NCBI GenBank assembly: GCA_018398585.1
Contig: JAGTTD010000002.1
Coordinates: 32,542,186-32,606,185 of the forward strand
Length of the DNA: 64,000 nucleotides
Reading direction: 5' to 3'
Source of the DNA: Simmondsia chinensis
Taxonomy: Eukaryota; Streptophyta; Magnoliopsida; Caryophyllales; Simmondsiaceae
This document shows, piece after piece, positions 22,291-32,008 of this stretch. Position 1 is the first letter of the stretch. Each line of letters opens with the position of its first letter. A program made the position numbers and the translations under genes. The notes beneath the pieces were generated by a model, which was not told where the DNA came from, made no database searches, and saw only the letters and a list, made by a program, of their open reading frames with translations.

Positions 22291-23520
22291 CAGCATAGAT
22301 CAGTGATGTTTTAAAATTTTATGTGTTTTCCCCATTTACCATAATATTGTTGGCGGTTACATTCATAATTTAATGTGATTTATGCCTTAATAGGCTCAAA
22401 ACTTGTTGGGATAAAACAGACTTGAAAAGTAGTGAAAACCTAGCACAGTGATAAAGAGCTCAAGTTTGGCCTCTACTGCTGCCTGATCAATTTTTCAAGA
22501 GGTCGGTTAATCAAACATCGATAGAGAGTGCGACTCTGCTCTTTGCTACTATCCGAGTAATCGGATAGGCACCCAATTGATTGGATAATAGTGAATATGT
22601 GCTCTAGGGCACTCCTCTATAAAAGGAGGGCATTTTAGGGTTTTACTGTTCTTTTTTGACTTTTCTAATTTTATCCTATCCCGAGTCCCCTCAATAGACT
22701 GAAGTACTCACAAAGATCAAAGTGCACTTACTCAAAGATTTCGGGGACTGCAGCGAGGATCGTGTCTTCATCAATCAAGGGAGTCTTCAATTCCTAATTT
22801 TTTTCCCTTTCCTTTACTCATTTGAATTTTGAATTTATAAAACTCCTATAGAGGGGTAGAAGTTTAGATCAGGGTTGGAGGATGATTAGTTGTCTGAATC
22901 CCGAGTTTTTATTTCTATTACGATAGCAGCTTAATTACACCTTCTCTGCACCCCTATGGGAAGCTTTATTAATTGAATTGGTTTTTTGTTTGATTGCTTG
23001 TAGCTATGTTCAAATTGCTAATTTACTTGCATGTCATCTTATGTATGTAGCCTAGACTAATCTGCAATAGGTTTTCATGAGCGATCGAGGGTGAGGTTAT
23101 ACCAAACCATTTGTACAAATCTTTAAAATATATTAATATTGAATTAGGAGTGATAAACTAACTAGTTAAATCAAAAAGTCCTCTCCTTCCCCAGGTGGAG
23201 GTTTCTAAGGCTTTCTGCCCTGTTCATAGTTTCCATTTCTTCTTCTTGCGCTCCTCTCATTCTCCCTCTTCACATCTTCAATTCGCCAACAGTAAATTTC
23301 TCGTGTCTTTTTCATAAGGCGTTCGTGGAGCCTTTGATTTTCTCCATCCCCAAATCCCAGGTATACTCCATTTTCAAAATTCTAATCTTCTTCATCTTTC
23401 CTAGACCAATGCTCACTTTATCCTCTCTCAGTTGTCTTCTTCCATCCTAAGCAATTCCTTAAAATCACTTTCATCTACCCTTCGATAAATCTCTATACAA
23501 ATTGACCCCGAGCAACAGCT

Positions 23521-25058
23521 TTGAATGTCATGAGCCTGCTCTGTTGGAACTGTCGAGGGCTTGCCCAAGCCCCGACAGTTCAGATGCTTGTCTATTTGAC
23601 CAGGAAGCACCAGCCATTTTCTATTTTTTTGATGGAGACCAAACAGAAACGTCATATTATAGAAGGAGTAGCAAATAGACTGGGTTTTCCGCACATTTTC
23701 ATAGTTGATCCGGTGGGCTAGCTCTCCTATGGAACGACGAGGCATCGGTACTGATAACTCATGCATGTAACCGTTTTTTTTATTTATCAGAATCAGATTG
23801 AGCTCTGTGGGAACGTATTGGTTCCATTTGTTTGTCCATGGTGAACCTATGACCAGTAGAAGACGCCAATTTTGGAGGGGTATTCAGAGGTGTATAGTTA
23901 TAGACCCCATTCCTTTTGTTATTTCTGGTGATTTTAATGTTCTATCTGATAGGGTATCTGGTAGTTCTTTGTCTCTACACTATTTGTGACATTTTGAATG
24001 ATTTTTACAGCATCGGGAATTTTTCTGAATTGGAAGCTCTTGGATGCCGATTTTCATGGTCTAACAAGCGACCTTGTAGAGCTAATATTAAAGAAAGAAT
24101 TGATAAAGCTGCAGCTAATTATGCACGGGTGGGTCTCTTTCCAAATGTGGAGGTCATATTGGAACCGGCTGTGGTTTCCAATCACGCATGCCTTGTCTTG
24201 GCACTTGCAGCTCAACATAGGATGGCACATAGGGATTTTAAATTTGAAACAAAATGGCTGATTGATCCCAACTGTAGAACTCTTGTTTGTAATTCGTGGA
24301 AGTGCACTGTTGATGGATCGGGGATGTTCTCTTTACAAGCTAAATTAAATAATTGTAGAAAATAGTTAAGGTGGTGGGATCGTGAAAGAAATTCTTTGAA
24401 GGGAAGTACAATTAAGCATATTTTGAGCAAACTCTGTGAACTACAAAGCAGATTGTTGTTTGAGGATGAAGTTAATGAAGAATTAGCCTTGTAAAATGAG
24501 CTCTAAGACATGTGGGATGAAGAAGAAAAGTACTGGCATCAGAGATCTCGTGTTGATTGGATTACTTAGGGGGATAGAAATACGAGTTTCTTTCATGCCA
24601 TGACCCTTAAGCAAAGACATCAAAATGCGATTGTTAAAATTTAGAAAGAGAATGGGGGATTAACATGTGACAGAACTGAAATTGCTGGACTATTCGTGAA
24701 TCATTTTAAGAAAATATATGAGAAGCAGCAAACTTGAAACGTTGAACTTGTGCTTAATGCAATTCCCAATATTATTTCTGATAAATCAACAATATGTTTA
24801 CACGGCCTATAGCAAATGAAGAGATAAAAGATGCAGCTTTTCGGCTAGGCAGCTTGAAAGCTCTGGGCTTCGCTTTTTAGGTATATTCTATTGTGAGTTT
24901 TGGGACTGTGTCGGTGATGATGTAAGTAGGGGGATAAAAAGTTTTTCATGAGTGGGAGGCTCTTAAAAAGCCTCAACCAAACAAATATTGCTCTGATTCC
25001 TAAAGTGCCTAATCCGTCCAAATTCAAGACTATCGCCCTATAAGTTTATGCAACTTTT
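23521..25058 (+). pseudogene. LINE ORF2, part 1: endonuclease and RT N-terminus
   Basis: Starts with CWNCRGLAQAPTV, the usual beginning of plant L1 APE-type endonuclease. The catalytic Glu box reads LMETKQ (about 23630) and the GDFNVL box is near 23930. LGCRFSWSN and a late box reading VVSNHACL, where active enzymes have SDH, follow near 24180; the catalytic Asp is replaced by Asn. A linker with GDRNTSFFH (about 24570) leads to the RT entry phrase ending SLCNF, where the gypsy element enters at 25059. There are stops near 23720, 23988, 24364 and later. Confidence 0.85.
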
Positions 25059-25512
25059 TGTCACGAACCTAGGCCCGTGACTCGGTTAGAATTTGAGATA
25101 GAGGGGAGATTAGATGAGAGTTAGAGGAAGAGAGCAGAAATAGAGAGAGAATTAGAAGAGTTAGAAGGGAGAAGAAGATAGAATTAGAAGGGAGAGAGGG
25201 AGACGGTTAGGGAGAGAGAAAGATAAGAGGTAAATTTTGTAATTTCATTGATGATTCAAAAGGCATTCATACAAGTGTTTAAATAGACAAAAAATGGAGG
25301 GAAGGCAACCTAGACTCTACATACATAGCCTATCATTACAATTTTTGATTTTCCCTTTCCCTCCTTTTCTTCCTCCAAACCGGCCCCCTTCCACTTCCAA
25401 TTTCAAAATTCAAACTAATTTTTACTTAACTAATTCTATATATTTACATTACATAATTGTTACAAAAATCAAAAGCAAGAAAATAGCTGTTCGACTTCCT
25501 CGGGTCGTGACA
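25059..25512 (-). repeat. 3' LTR (left) of the chromodomain gypsy element
   Basis: 454 bp, TGTCACGAACC to GGTCGTGACA, with inverted TGTCACGA/TCGTGACA ends. It is identical by eye to 30233-30686 except one transition. Because the element lies on the minus strand, this left copy is the downstream LTR. Confidence 0.96.
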
Positions 25513-25528
25513 ATCCCTTCCCCTTGAA
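25513..25528 (-). other. Polypurine tract
   Basis: On the minus strand AAGGGGAAGGGATT directly abuts the LTR, the expected primer for plus-strand synthesis. Confidence 0.85.
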
Positions 25529-25541
25529 ATCATCCTTGTCC

Positions 25542-28500
25542 TCAAGGATTGAAGGTCGGAAATTGTTTGCGAACGAAGGTCCAATCTTCCCAAGTAACGG
25601 CGTCTTCCCCCATGTTTTTCCATCGGACTTGAACTTGCTTGATCTTCCTTTTGTTGCGGGTTACGGTCCGTTGATTGAGAATGTCTTGTGGAGTGACTTC
25701 GGTTTCGTCGTTTTGGTCAATCTGCGGAAGGTCCGAAGTGATGCGTATGTTGTCTCCTACCTTTTTCTTCAATCGGGAAACATGGAAGACTGGATGGATT
25801 TTGGAACCTTCGGGGAGCTCGAGTTTGTAGGCCACTTCCCCGATCCGGGCTTTAATTCGGTACGGTCCATAGTATCGGGCGGCCAGCTTTAGGTTTCTTC
25901 GTAACGCGACGGAGGTTTGTCGATATGGCTGCAGCTTAAGGTACACCCAGTCACCTGCTTCGAACACTCTCTCGGTCCTCCGATGGTCGGCTTGCTGTTT
26001 ATAGCGATGTTGAGCCTCTTTTAAGTTCTCCTTTAATAGGCCAATCAAGTTCTGCCTTTCATTGACAAAGTCCTCCACATCCCCGGATGTAGAGATGCAA
26101 GGGACGTCGAGGGCGAGGAACTTGGGTTCATAACCGTAGAGAGCGTGGAATGGTGTCCCTTTCAATGATGAGTGATAGTGGGTGTTGTACCAGAATTCTG
26201 CCAAAGGAAGCCAGGGAGACCACTGTTTTGGTTTATGGAGGGCCATGGCTCGAAGATAACTTTCGAGACACTGATTGACCCGTTCGGTTTGTCCGTCGGA
26301 TTGTGGATGATAGGCACTACTCATTCTGAGCGCGACCCCGGCTAGGCGCATGAGCTCCTTCCAAAAGAGGCTCTGGAAGGATGCGTCTCGGTCTGAAATA
26401 ATATCCTTGGGCAACCCATGAAGTCGGTAGACCTGGTCCACGAACAATTGGGCTACCTTGCTCGCAGTGTACGGATGTGTTAGGGCGATGAAGTGAGCAT
26501 ACTTGGTGAGTCGGTCCACAACCACCATAATGACATCCTTGCCCCCGGACTTGGGCAAGCCTTCGATGAAGTCCATACTAATACTTTCCCATGCTTGGTT
26601 GGGCACGGGTAGTGGTTGTAGGAGTCCCGGGTAAGCCATATTTTCATGCTTGGTGCGTTGGCAAGTATCACACTTCTTTACCCATTCTTGGACACTGTCT
26701 TTGAGGTTGGGCCAGTAGAACATGCGTTTGACCCTCATTAAGGTGCCAAAGGATCCTGAGTGACCCCCTGTGGGAGAGTCGTGAAGTGCTTGTAGGATCT
26801 TTTCTCGCATTTCTCCATCCTTTCCCACATAAAGTCTTCCCTTGTATCGGAGGAGTCCCCCTTCGAAAGAGTAAGGCTTATTGCTTGTTGGGTCAAGAAC
26901 GAGTTGCTCTATTCTTTTGGTGGTATGGGCCTCATCTTCGTAACTTTGGGAGAGCTCTTGTATCCAAAGGGGATCCGAAGTGGTCATGAAGGCGTAGGCG
27001 GCGATAGCTTCGTCTTCATCCCGTCTTGAGAGTGCATCGGCAGCTCGGTTTTCGGCTCCTTTGCGGTAAAGGATGCTATAATGTAGGCCCATCATCTTCG
27101 ACATCCCCTTGAGCTGTAATTGTGTGGTGATCCGTTGTTCGAGTAAGTGACGGAGGCTGGCATGGTCGGTCTTGATGATGAAATGATGGTCCATCAAATA
27201 GTGTCTCCACTTTTCAACCGCCATGAGTACTGCAAGGAGCTCTTTCTCGTAGGCCGAAAGCCCCAAGTGGCGTGGGCAAAGGGCCTTACTGAGGTAGGTG
27301 AGGGGTCGGCCCTCTTGCGATAGGATCGCTCCAATCCCTACCCCGCAAGCATCGGTCTCAAGGACAAAGGGCTTGGAGAAGTCGGGAAGTGCCAGGACTG
27401 GGGCGGTTGTCATGGCCTCCTTCAAGGCCTCGAATGCTTGATCGGCTTTCTCATCCCAAAGAAATCCCCCTTTCTTGAGGAGGTTGGTCAACGGCTTGTT
27501 CACGGTTCCATACCCACGGATGAACTTCCGGTAATATCCGGTGAGTCCCAAGAACCCACGGAGGCTCTTGACATTCTTCGGTCTTGGCCACTTCTTCATG
27601 GCCTCGATCTTGCCTTCTTCGGTTGCGACCCCTTCTCTCGAGATTACGTGTCCCAAGTATTCTACCCGATCTTGTCCGAAGGTACACTTGCTCCGTTTTG
27701 CATAGAGGCGGTGCATACGAAGGGTCTCAAGCACTTCGGTCAAGTGCCTAAGATGTGCGGAAAGGCTCGGGCTATAGACCAAGATGTCATCAAAGAATAC
27801 GAGCACAAACTTGCGTAGATATGGCTCGAAAACTTCGTTCATCAAGGCTTGGAAGGAGGCGGGGGCGTTAGTGAGTCCGAAAGGCATGACTCGGAACTCA
27901 TAATGCCCTTGGTGAGTCCGGAAGGCGGTCTTATGCTGGTCTTCTTCATACACTCGGATTTGATGATAACCGGCGCGGAGATCGATCTTGGAAAAAATGG
28001 AAGACCCCTTGAGCTCATCTAGTAAATCGTCGATGACTGGTATCGGAAACTTATCTTTGATGGTGATGTTGTTGAGTTGCCGATAGTCCACGCAAAAACG
28101 GTAGGACCCGTCCTTTTTGCGGACCAAGAGTACCGGGGAAGCAAATGGGCTTCGGCTCGGTTGGATGATGGAGGCTTCCAACATTTCCTTGACTTGCCTT
28201 TCGATCTCGTTCTTTTGCCCGTGCGGGTAGCGGTAGGGCCTTATGTTTACGGGCTTGGCTTCGGGCAAGGTGGGAATGCGGTGATCATGTGAGCGAGGAG
28301 GCGGTAGGGTCCTCGGTTCCTCGAAAACATCTTGATAGCGGTCGAGGATGCGTTCTATCTCCGGATGAGTGACGGATTTGGAGGCCTCCTCGGCGGTAGC
28401 CATAAAGAGGTGACCCATCACATGTCCGGCCTTCTTGAAGAGCTTGGCGAGGCCTTTACCCGAAATTGATTGTAAGGCGGCTTTTTCGGAGGTGCCTTGT

Positions 28501-30119
28501 AAGCGGACTGCCTTTCCCTCTTTGAAGCAAGCGAACTTGAGGTTGGTGAAGTGAAATGTTACGGGTCCATATCGTTGGAGCCAATCAACCCCAAGGACCA
28601 TGTCACTGCCCCGGAGTTCCAATACCCTCAAGTCATCAACGAACGTTGTGCCTTGGACCTTCCACCTTATGCCCGGGCATTTTTGATAGCTAACGAGGCT
28701 CTCCCCGTTCGCCACCGTCACGGTCATGACGACGGTGGGTACGGTTTCGAGCTGAAGCTCCCGGACCACGTTAGCGTCTAGGAAGCTATTAGTGGACCCG
28801 CTATCGATCAAGATATTTACCTCCCGCTTCTTAATCAGGCCCTTCAATCTCAAGGTGTTGTGCGTGACTCGGCCCGAAAGTGCATTTAGAGAAATTTCCA
28901 TAGCTCCGTTGTCTTCTCCTTCGGTTTGCTCTTCACCTACAACTTCCTCTTCTTGGGCTTCGTCTTCGACCTCTTCTCCTTCCATACTTTGTAAGGCCTT
29001 CTTACAAACGTGCCCCGGAAAGTATTTTTCATGGCACTTGTAACATTGGCCCGGCTCTCGTCTTGGGGCGCTGGGACCCGTGTTGCTGCTGCCGCTGGTT
29101 TTTGACACGGGCCCGTGAGATTGGGCCCAGCCTTGGGACGCTGCCGAGGACGCTGGTCGGCTACTGGAACCTGGTCGGGCACTAAAACTGGTTCGGTTGA
29201 CAGGCCTGGCTGCATTTCTGATTTCGGCTATCGCAACCTCTTGGAGTTTAGCCTGTTCAAAGGCCATGCTAAGCTCGGTCGGCCGGCTTGCCTTGACGGA
29301 TGCTCGAATGGCGGGCTTAAGTCCGCTAATAAAGCTCGAGACAAAGTATGCCTCGCTCAATGTCGGGTGATGGATAAGCATCCAACTCTTTAATTCTTCA
29401 AATTTCAAGATATAATCTTCAACCGGCCCGTTTTGTGACATTTTGCTAAACTCCTCTACTATGTCTTGGAGTGATCGGTCCCCAAAACGTTTGCACAATT
29501 CGTCCATGAAAAAGGTCCACATCATGTGAGGGTGTCTAAGCTCTAGCCCGTGGAACCAAATGTCCCCGGGTTCATGAAGGTGGCTTGAAGCATATTCAAC
29601 CCACTCGATTTCGGGCACTTGGTACCAACGAAAGTATTTAAGGCACTTACGGATCCAGGCTCTCGGGTTCGTACCTTCAAATCTCGGGATCTCGAGCTTG
29701 GGCGCATGGGAGGTCCAGGTGCGGTTGCTTCCGTGGCTCCGGTTAAAGTCCCCTTCATCCGTGACTCGCGGTGGGGCCGGGTTATTTCGGAGTTCTGAAG
29801 AGTGAATTGGAGGCCGTAGGATCCCATTGCCGGTCCTCGGGTACGTGCCGGACCCTCCTGGCGCGGCATTGTCACGGGCTCCCATGGTTGGTGCCACGGT
29901 CTCCACCTCGGTCCTCTTTTCCTGGGCCTTCACCAACCGACCCACGGCATCGGTTAGGGCCCTCAGGTCAGCCTTCACGTCCGCCATGTCTGCTCTTATC
30001 TCGAGGTTGTTTCGGTTTTGTTGCTCCTCCATTCGGTCCATCCTTTCCTCCAAGCGGACCATCCGATCATCAACGGCGTCGACCCACTCGTTGGTATCGG
30101 TGTGACCGGTTGAGGACAT
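25542..30119 (-). CDS. Gag-Pol polyprotein of a chromodomain gypsy retrotransposon (1525 aa)
   Basis: One frame encodes the virus-like particle protein and all replication enzymes. It has a coiled-coil N-terminus (about 15-70) and retrotransposon gag (about 145-300). The knuckle is of C359-X2-C362-X7-H370-X-C372 form, as in chromovirus gag. An acidic stretch (380-405) follows. The aspartic protease has D439-S-G. RT (about 600-800) has D713 and FFDD with D777/D778. RNase H has D923, D985 and D1028. Integrase has H1113/H1120/C1150/C1153 and the triad D1183, D1243, E1279. The C-terminal chromodomain (about 1475-1525) reads VRWKNMGEDAVTWEDW, which in relatives guides integration to modified histones. 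The start ATG at 30119 lies about 110 bases after the 5' LTR. There are no internal stops. Gag and Pol are fused in one frame, with no frameshift site needed. Confidence 0.96.
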   Translation of the reverse strand: MSSTGHTDTNEWVDAVDDRMVRLEERMDRMEEQQNRNNLEIRADMADVKADLRALTDAVGRLVKAQEKRTEVETVAPTMGARDNAAPGGSGTYPRTGNGILRPPIHSSELRNNPAPPRVTDEGDFNRSHGSNRTWTSHAPKLEIPRFEGTNPRAWIRKCLKYFRWYQVPEIEWVEYASSHLHEPGDIWFHGLELRHPHMMWTFFMDELCKRFGDRSLQDIVEEFSKMSQNGPVEDYILKFEELKSWMLIHHPTLSEAYFVSSFISGLKPAIRASVKASRPTELSMAFEQAKLQEVAIAEIRNAARPVNRTSFSARPGSSSRPASSAASQGWAQSHGPVSKTSGSSNTGPSAPRREPGQCYKCHEKYFPGHVCKKALQSMEGEEVEDEAQEEEVVGEEQTEGEDNGAMEISLNALSGRVTHNTLRLKGLIKKREVNILIDSGSTNSFLDANVVRELQLETVPTVVMTVTVANGESLVSYQKCPGIRWKVQGTTFVDDLRVLELRGSDMVLGVDWLQRYGPVTFHFTNLKFACFKEGKAVRLQGTSEKAALQSISGKGLAKLFKKAGHVMGHLFMATAEEASKSVTHPEIERILDRYQDVFEEPRTLPPPRSHDHRIPTLPEAKPVNIRPYRYPHGQKNEIERQVKEMLEASIIQPSRSPFASPVLLVRKKDGSYRFCVDYRQLNNITIKDKFPIPVIDDLLDELKGSSIFSKIDLRAGYHQIRVYEEDQHKTAFRTHQGHYEFRVMPFGLTNAPASFQALMNEVFEPYLRKFVLVFFDDILVYSPSLSAHLRHLTEVLETLRMHRLYAKRSKCTFGQDRVEYLGHVISREGVATEEGKIEAMKKWPRPKNVKSLRGFLGLTGYYRKFIRGYGTVNKPLTNLLKKGGFLWDEKADQAFEALKEAMTTAPVLALPDFSKPFVLETDACGVGIGAILSQEGRPLTYLSKALCPRHLGLSAYEKELLAVLMAVEKWRHYLMDHHFIIKTDHASLRHLLEQRITTQLQLKGMSKMMGLHYSILYRKGAENRAADALSRRDEDEAIAAYAFMTTSDPLWIQELSQSYEDEAHTTKRIEQLVLDPTSNKPYSFEGGLLRYKGRLYVGKDGEMREKILQALHDSPTGGHSGSFGTLMRVKRMFYWPNLKDSVQEWVKKCDTCQRTKHENMAYPGLLQPLPVPNQAWESISMDFIEGLPKSGGKDVIMVVVDRLTKYAHFIALTHPYTASKVAQLFVDQVYRLHGLPKDIISDRDASFQSLFWKELMRLAGVALRMSSAYHPQSDGQTERVNQCLESYLRAMALHKPKQWSPWLPLAEFWYNTHYHSSLKGTPFHALYGYEPKFLALDVPCISTSGDVEDFVNERQNLIGLLKENLKEAQHRYKQQADHRRTERVFEAGDWVYLKLQPYRQTSVALRRNLKLAARYYGPYRIKARIGEVAYKLELPEGSKIHPVFHVSRLKKKVGDNIRITSDLPQIDQNDETEVTPQDILNQRTVTRNKRKIKQVQVRWKNMGEDAVTWEDWTFVRKQFPTFNP

Positions 30120-30207
30120 GCTTCTTGTTATAGCCGTTTTTTTTTTTTTTTTTTTGATTCGGTTTTAACCGAATGAGGGAAGTAAGGATAGGATATGCCC
30201 TCTTCGA

Positions 30208-30232
30208 TCGGAAGATGGCTCTAATACCACTT
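30208..30232 (-). other. Primer binding site, initiator tRNA-Met type
   Basis: On the minus strand, right after the 5' LTR, stands AAGTGGTATTAGAGCCATC. Its TGGTATTAGAGC is one base from the common TGGTATCAGAGC. This fixes the transcription direction as minus. Confidence 0.85.
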
Positions 30233-30686
30233 TGTCACGAACCTAGGCCCGTGACTCGGTTAGAATTTGAGATAGAGGGGAGATTAGATGAGAGTTAGAG
30301 GAAGAGAGTAGAAATAGAGAGAGAATTAGAAGAGTTAGAAGGGAGAAGAAGATAGAATTAGAAGGGAGAGAGGGAGACGGTTAGGGAGAGAGAAAGATAA
30401 GAGGTAAATTTTGTAATTTCATTGATGATTCAAAAGGCATTCATACAAGTGTTTAAATAGACAAAAAATGGAGGGAAGGCAACCTAGACTCTACATACAT
30501 AGCCTATCATTACAATTTTTGATTTTCCCTTTCCCTCCTTTTCTTCCTCCAAACCGGCCCCCTTCCACTTCCAATTTCAAAATTCAAACTAATTTTTACT
30601 TAACTAATTCTATATATTTACATTACATAATTGTTACAAAAATCAAAAGCAAGAAAATAGCTGTTCGACTTCCTCGGGTCGTGACA
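30233..30686 (-). repeat. 5' LTR (right) of the chromodomain gypsy element
   Basis: 454 bp, the upstream LTR in the element's own orientation. It should contain the promoter, but the LTR's minus strand shows no strong TATA box. The near identity to 25059-25512 implies a recent insertion. Confidence 0.96.
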
Positions 30687-30691
30687 CTTTT

Positions 30692-31326
30692 ACCATAAAA
30701 TTATTGCAAAAATTTTATCAAATCGGTTGAGGCCCTTTATGAATGATATCATATCTCCGGTTCAAGGAGCGTTTGCTAAGGGGAGACTAATCCAAGACAA
30801 TATGAAGAGAAAGAAGAAATTTGCGGCTTTGAAACTCGACTTATGAAAAGCGTATGATCAAGTGGATTGGGACTTTTTAGAGGGGTATTGATAAAAATGG
30901 GATTTTGTAAAATTTTCATTGATTGGGTCATGGAATGTGTCACGACGGTTAGAGTGTGCCCAATAGTCAACGGAGCTAGGACTCACGCTTTCCATATAAG
31001 AAGAGGACTTCGTCAAGGTGATCCTCTTTCTCCGTATTTGTTCTGATTTGCTATTGATGCTTTATCTCGGATGATTCTAAATTCAGTGTCAGAGGGGATT
31101 TGGAGGCCATTTTATATAAAGAGGGGATGTCCCCCGCTATCACATCTTCACTTTGCTGATGATTGTCTCTTTTTTTTTTTTTTTTTTGTTTGAAGTTGAT
31201 AGAGATAATTGCCATAATGTGAAGAACATTCTCTCTGGTTTTTGTGAGGCTTCGGGGCAAGCCATTAATTTGTCTAAGTCGAGCATTTATTTTTCAGTGA
31301 ATATCTCAGGAGAGGAAAGACATATG
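30692..31326 (+). pseudogene. LINE ORF2, part 2: reverse transcriptase core
   Basis: Continues the RT in register after the gypsy element: KIIAKILSNRLRPFM, QGAFAKGRLIQDN, LDL-stop-KAYDQVDW (first catalytic Asp), QGDPLSPYLF-like near 31018, and the HFADDCLF box near 31150 (second and third Asp). A T-run at 31169-31187 interrupts the frame shortly after. It ends with LSKSSIYFS and EERHM, where the copia element enters at 31327. Confidence 0.85.
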
Positions 31327-31488
31327 TGTGAATAAATATAATTAAATGAATAGAGGAGTACATGAAGTTCACAATATATAGGCAAACACCAAGAGGCAAA
31401 AGACTAAGAATACCCTAGGGTTACATAAGTCAAAGGGCAAAAGGGTAAACTGTAAAACCCTAGGAACATTCTAGAATATAGTCTAATA
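31327..31488 (-). repeat. 3' LTR (left) of the young copia element
   Basis: TGTGAATAAATATAATTAAA to GTCTAATA on the plus strand. It is followed at 31489 by GGCCCCCTCAATCTGAGGGG, which on the minus strand is a purine-rich tract (TTGAGGGGGCC) just before the LTR. Confidence 0.93.
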
Positions 31489-31495
31489 GGCCCCC

Positions 31496-32008
31496 TCAAT
31501 CTGAGGGGGGTGATAGCACGCGAAGATTGGCCTTGTGTTGGAAGAAACGATCCGCTGCAAGACCTTTGGTGAGGATATCAGCTACCTGCTTTGTGGTTGG
31601 AGTGTAGTGAACTTGAAGATCACCCTTGAGGACTTTCTCCCGAACATAGTGGAAGTCGACATCCACGTGCTTGCTACGGTCATTGGACACCTGGTTAGCA
31701 GCAAGGTAGGAGGCGGAGACATTGTCACAGTAGACGATGATGGGTCCTGGGTGGCGGATAGCCAGGTCGCGCATGATGTACCGAAGCCAGTCACTTTCAG
31801 CAGCAGCCTGAGCCACAGCCTGATACTCAGATTCAGTCATACTTTTGGAAACGGTTATCTGCTTTTTTGGCTCGCCAGGAAATGAGGTTTGGTCCAAGGT
31901 AGACGGCATAACCAGTGGTAGAGCAACGAGTGTCAGGGCAACCACCCCAGTCAGCATCAGCGAAAGCTGTGATAGTGAGAGTGCGAGCAGGTTGTAGGAG
32001 AAGACCAT
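31496..32008 (-). pseudogene. Copia RNase H C-terminal part (shifted frame)
   Basis: This frame carries ITVSKSMTESEYQAVAQAA, YCDNVSASYLAANQ and HVDVDFHYVRE, the RNase H end of copia polyproteins, ending ADILTKGLA. It belongs to the same polyprotein as the frame ending near 31833. The shift maps to a run of six A on the sense strand (plus-strand T-run 31863-31868), where family alignment expects five. Its listed first Met is not a real start. Confidence 0.9.

Larger units (their letters stand above)
25059..30686 (-). mobile_element. Intact chromodomain Ty3/gypsy retrotransposon
   Basis: A complete 5628-bp element on the minus strand, flanked by exact CTTTT duplications (25054-25058, 30687-30691). 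Two 454-bp LTRs differ by eye at one base (C near 25135, T in the other copy). It has a tRNA-Met primer site, a purine tract and one uninterrupted Gag-Pol frame ending in a chromodomain. The small size and short LTRs are reminiscent of the Reina or related chromovirus lineages; lineage is an inference. It sits in the RT region of the LINE. Everything needed for autonomous movement appears present. Confidence 0.96.

Noticed and set aside
25294..25527. Two identical small proteins at 25294 and 30468
   Set aside because: Both lie wholly inside the two identical LTRs, and their similarity only reflects LTR identity.
29543..29875. Additional genes on either strand across 25.5-30.1 kb
   Set aside because: Open frames there are shadows of the GC-richer gypsy polyprotein in other frames, with no family motifs.
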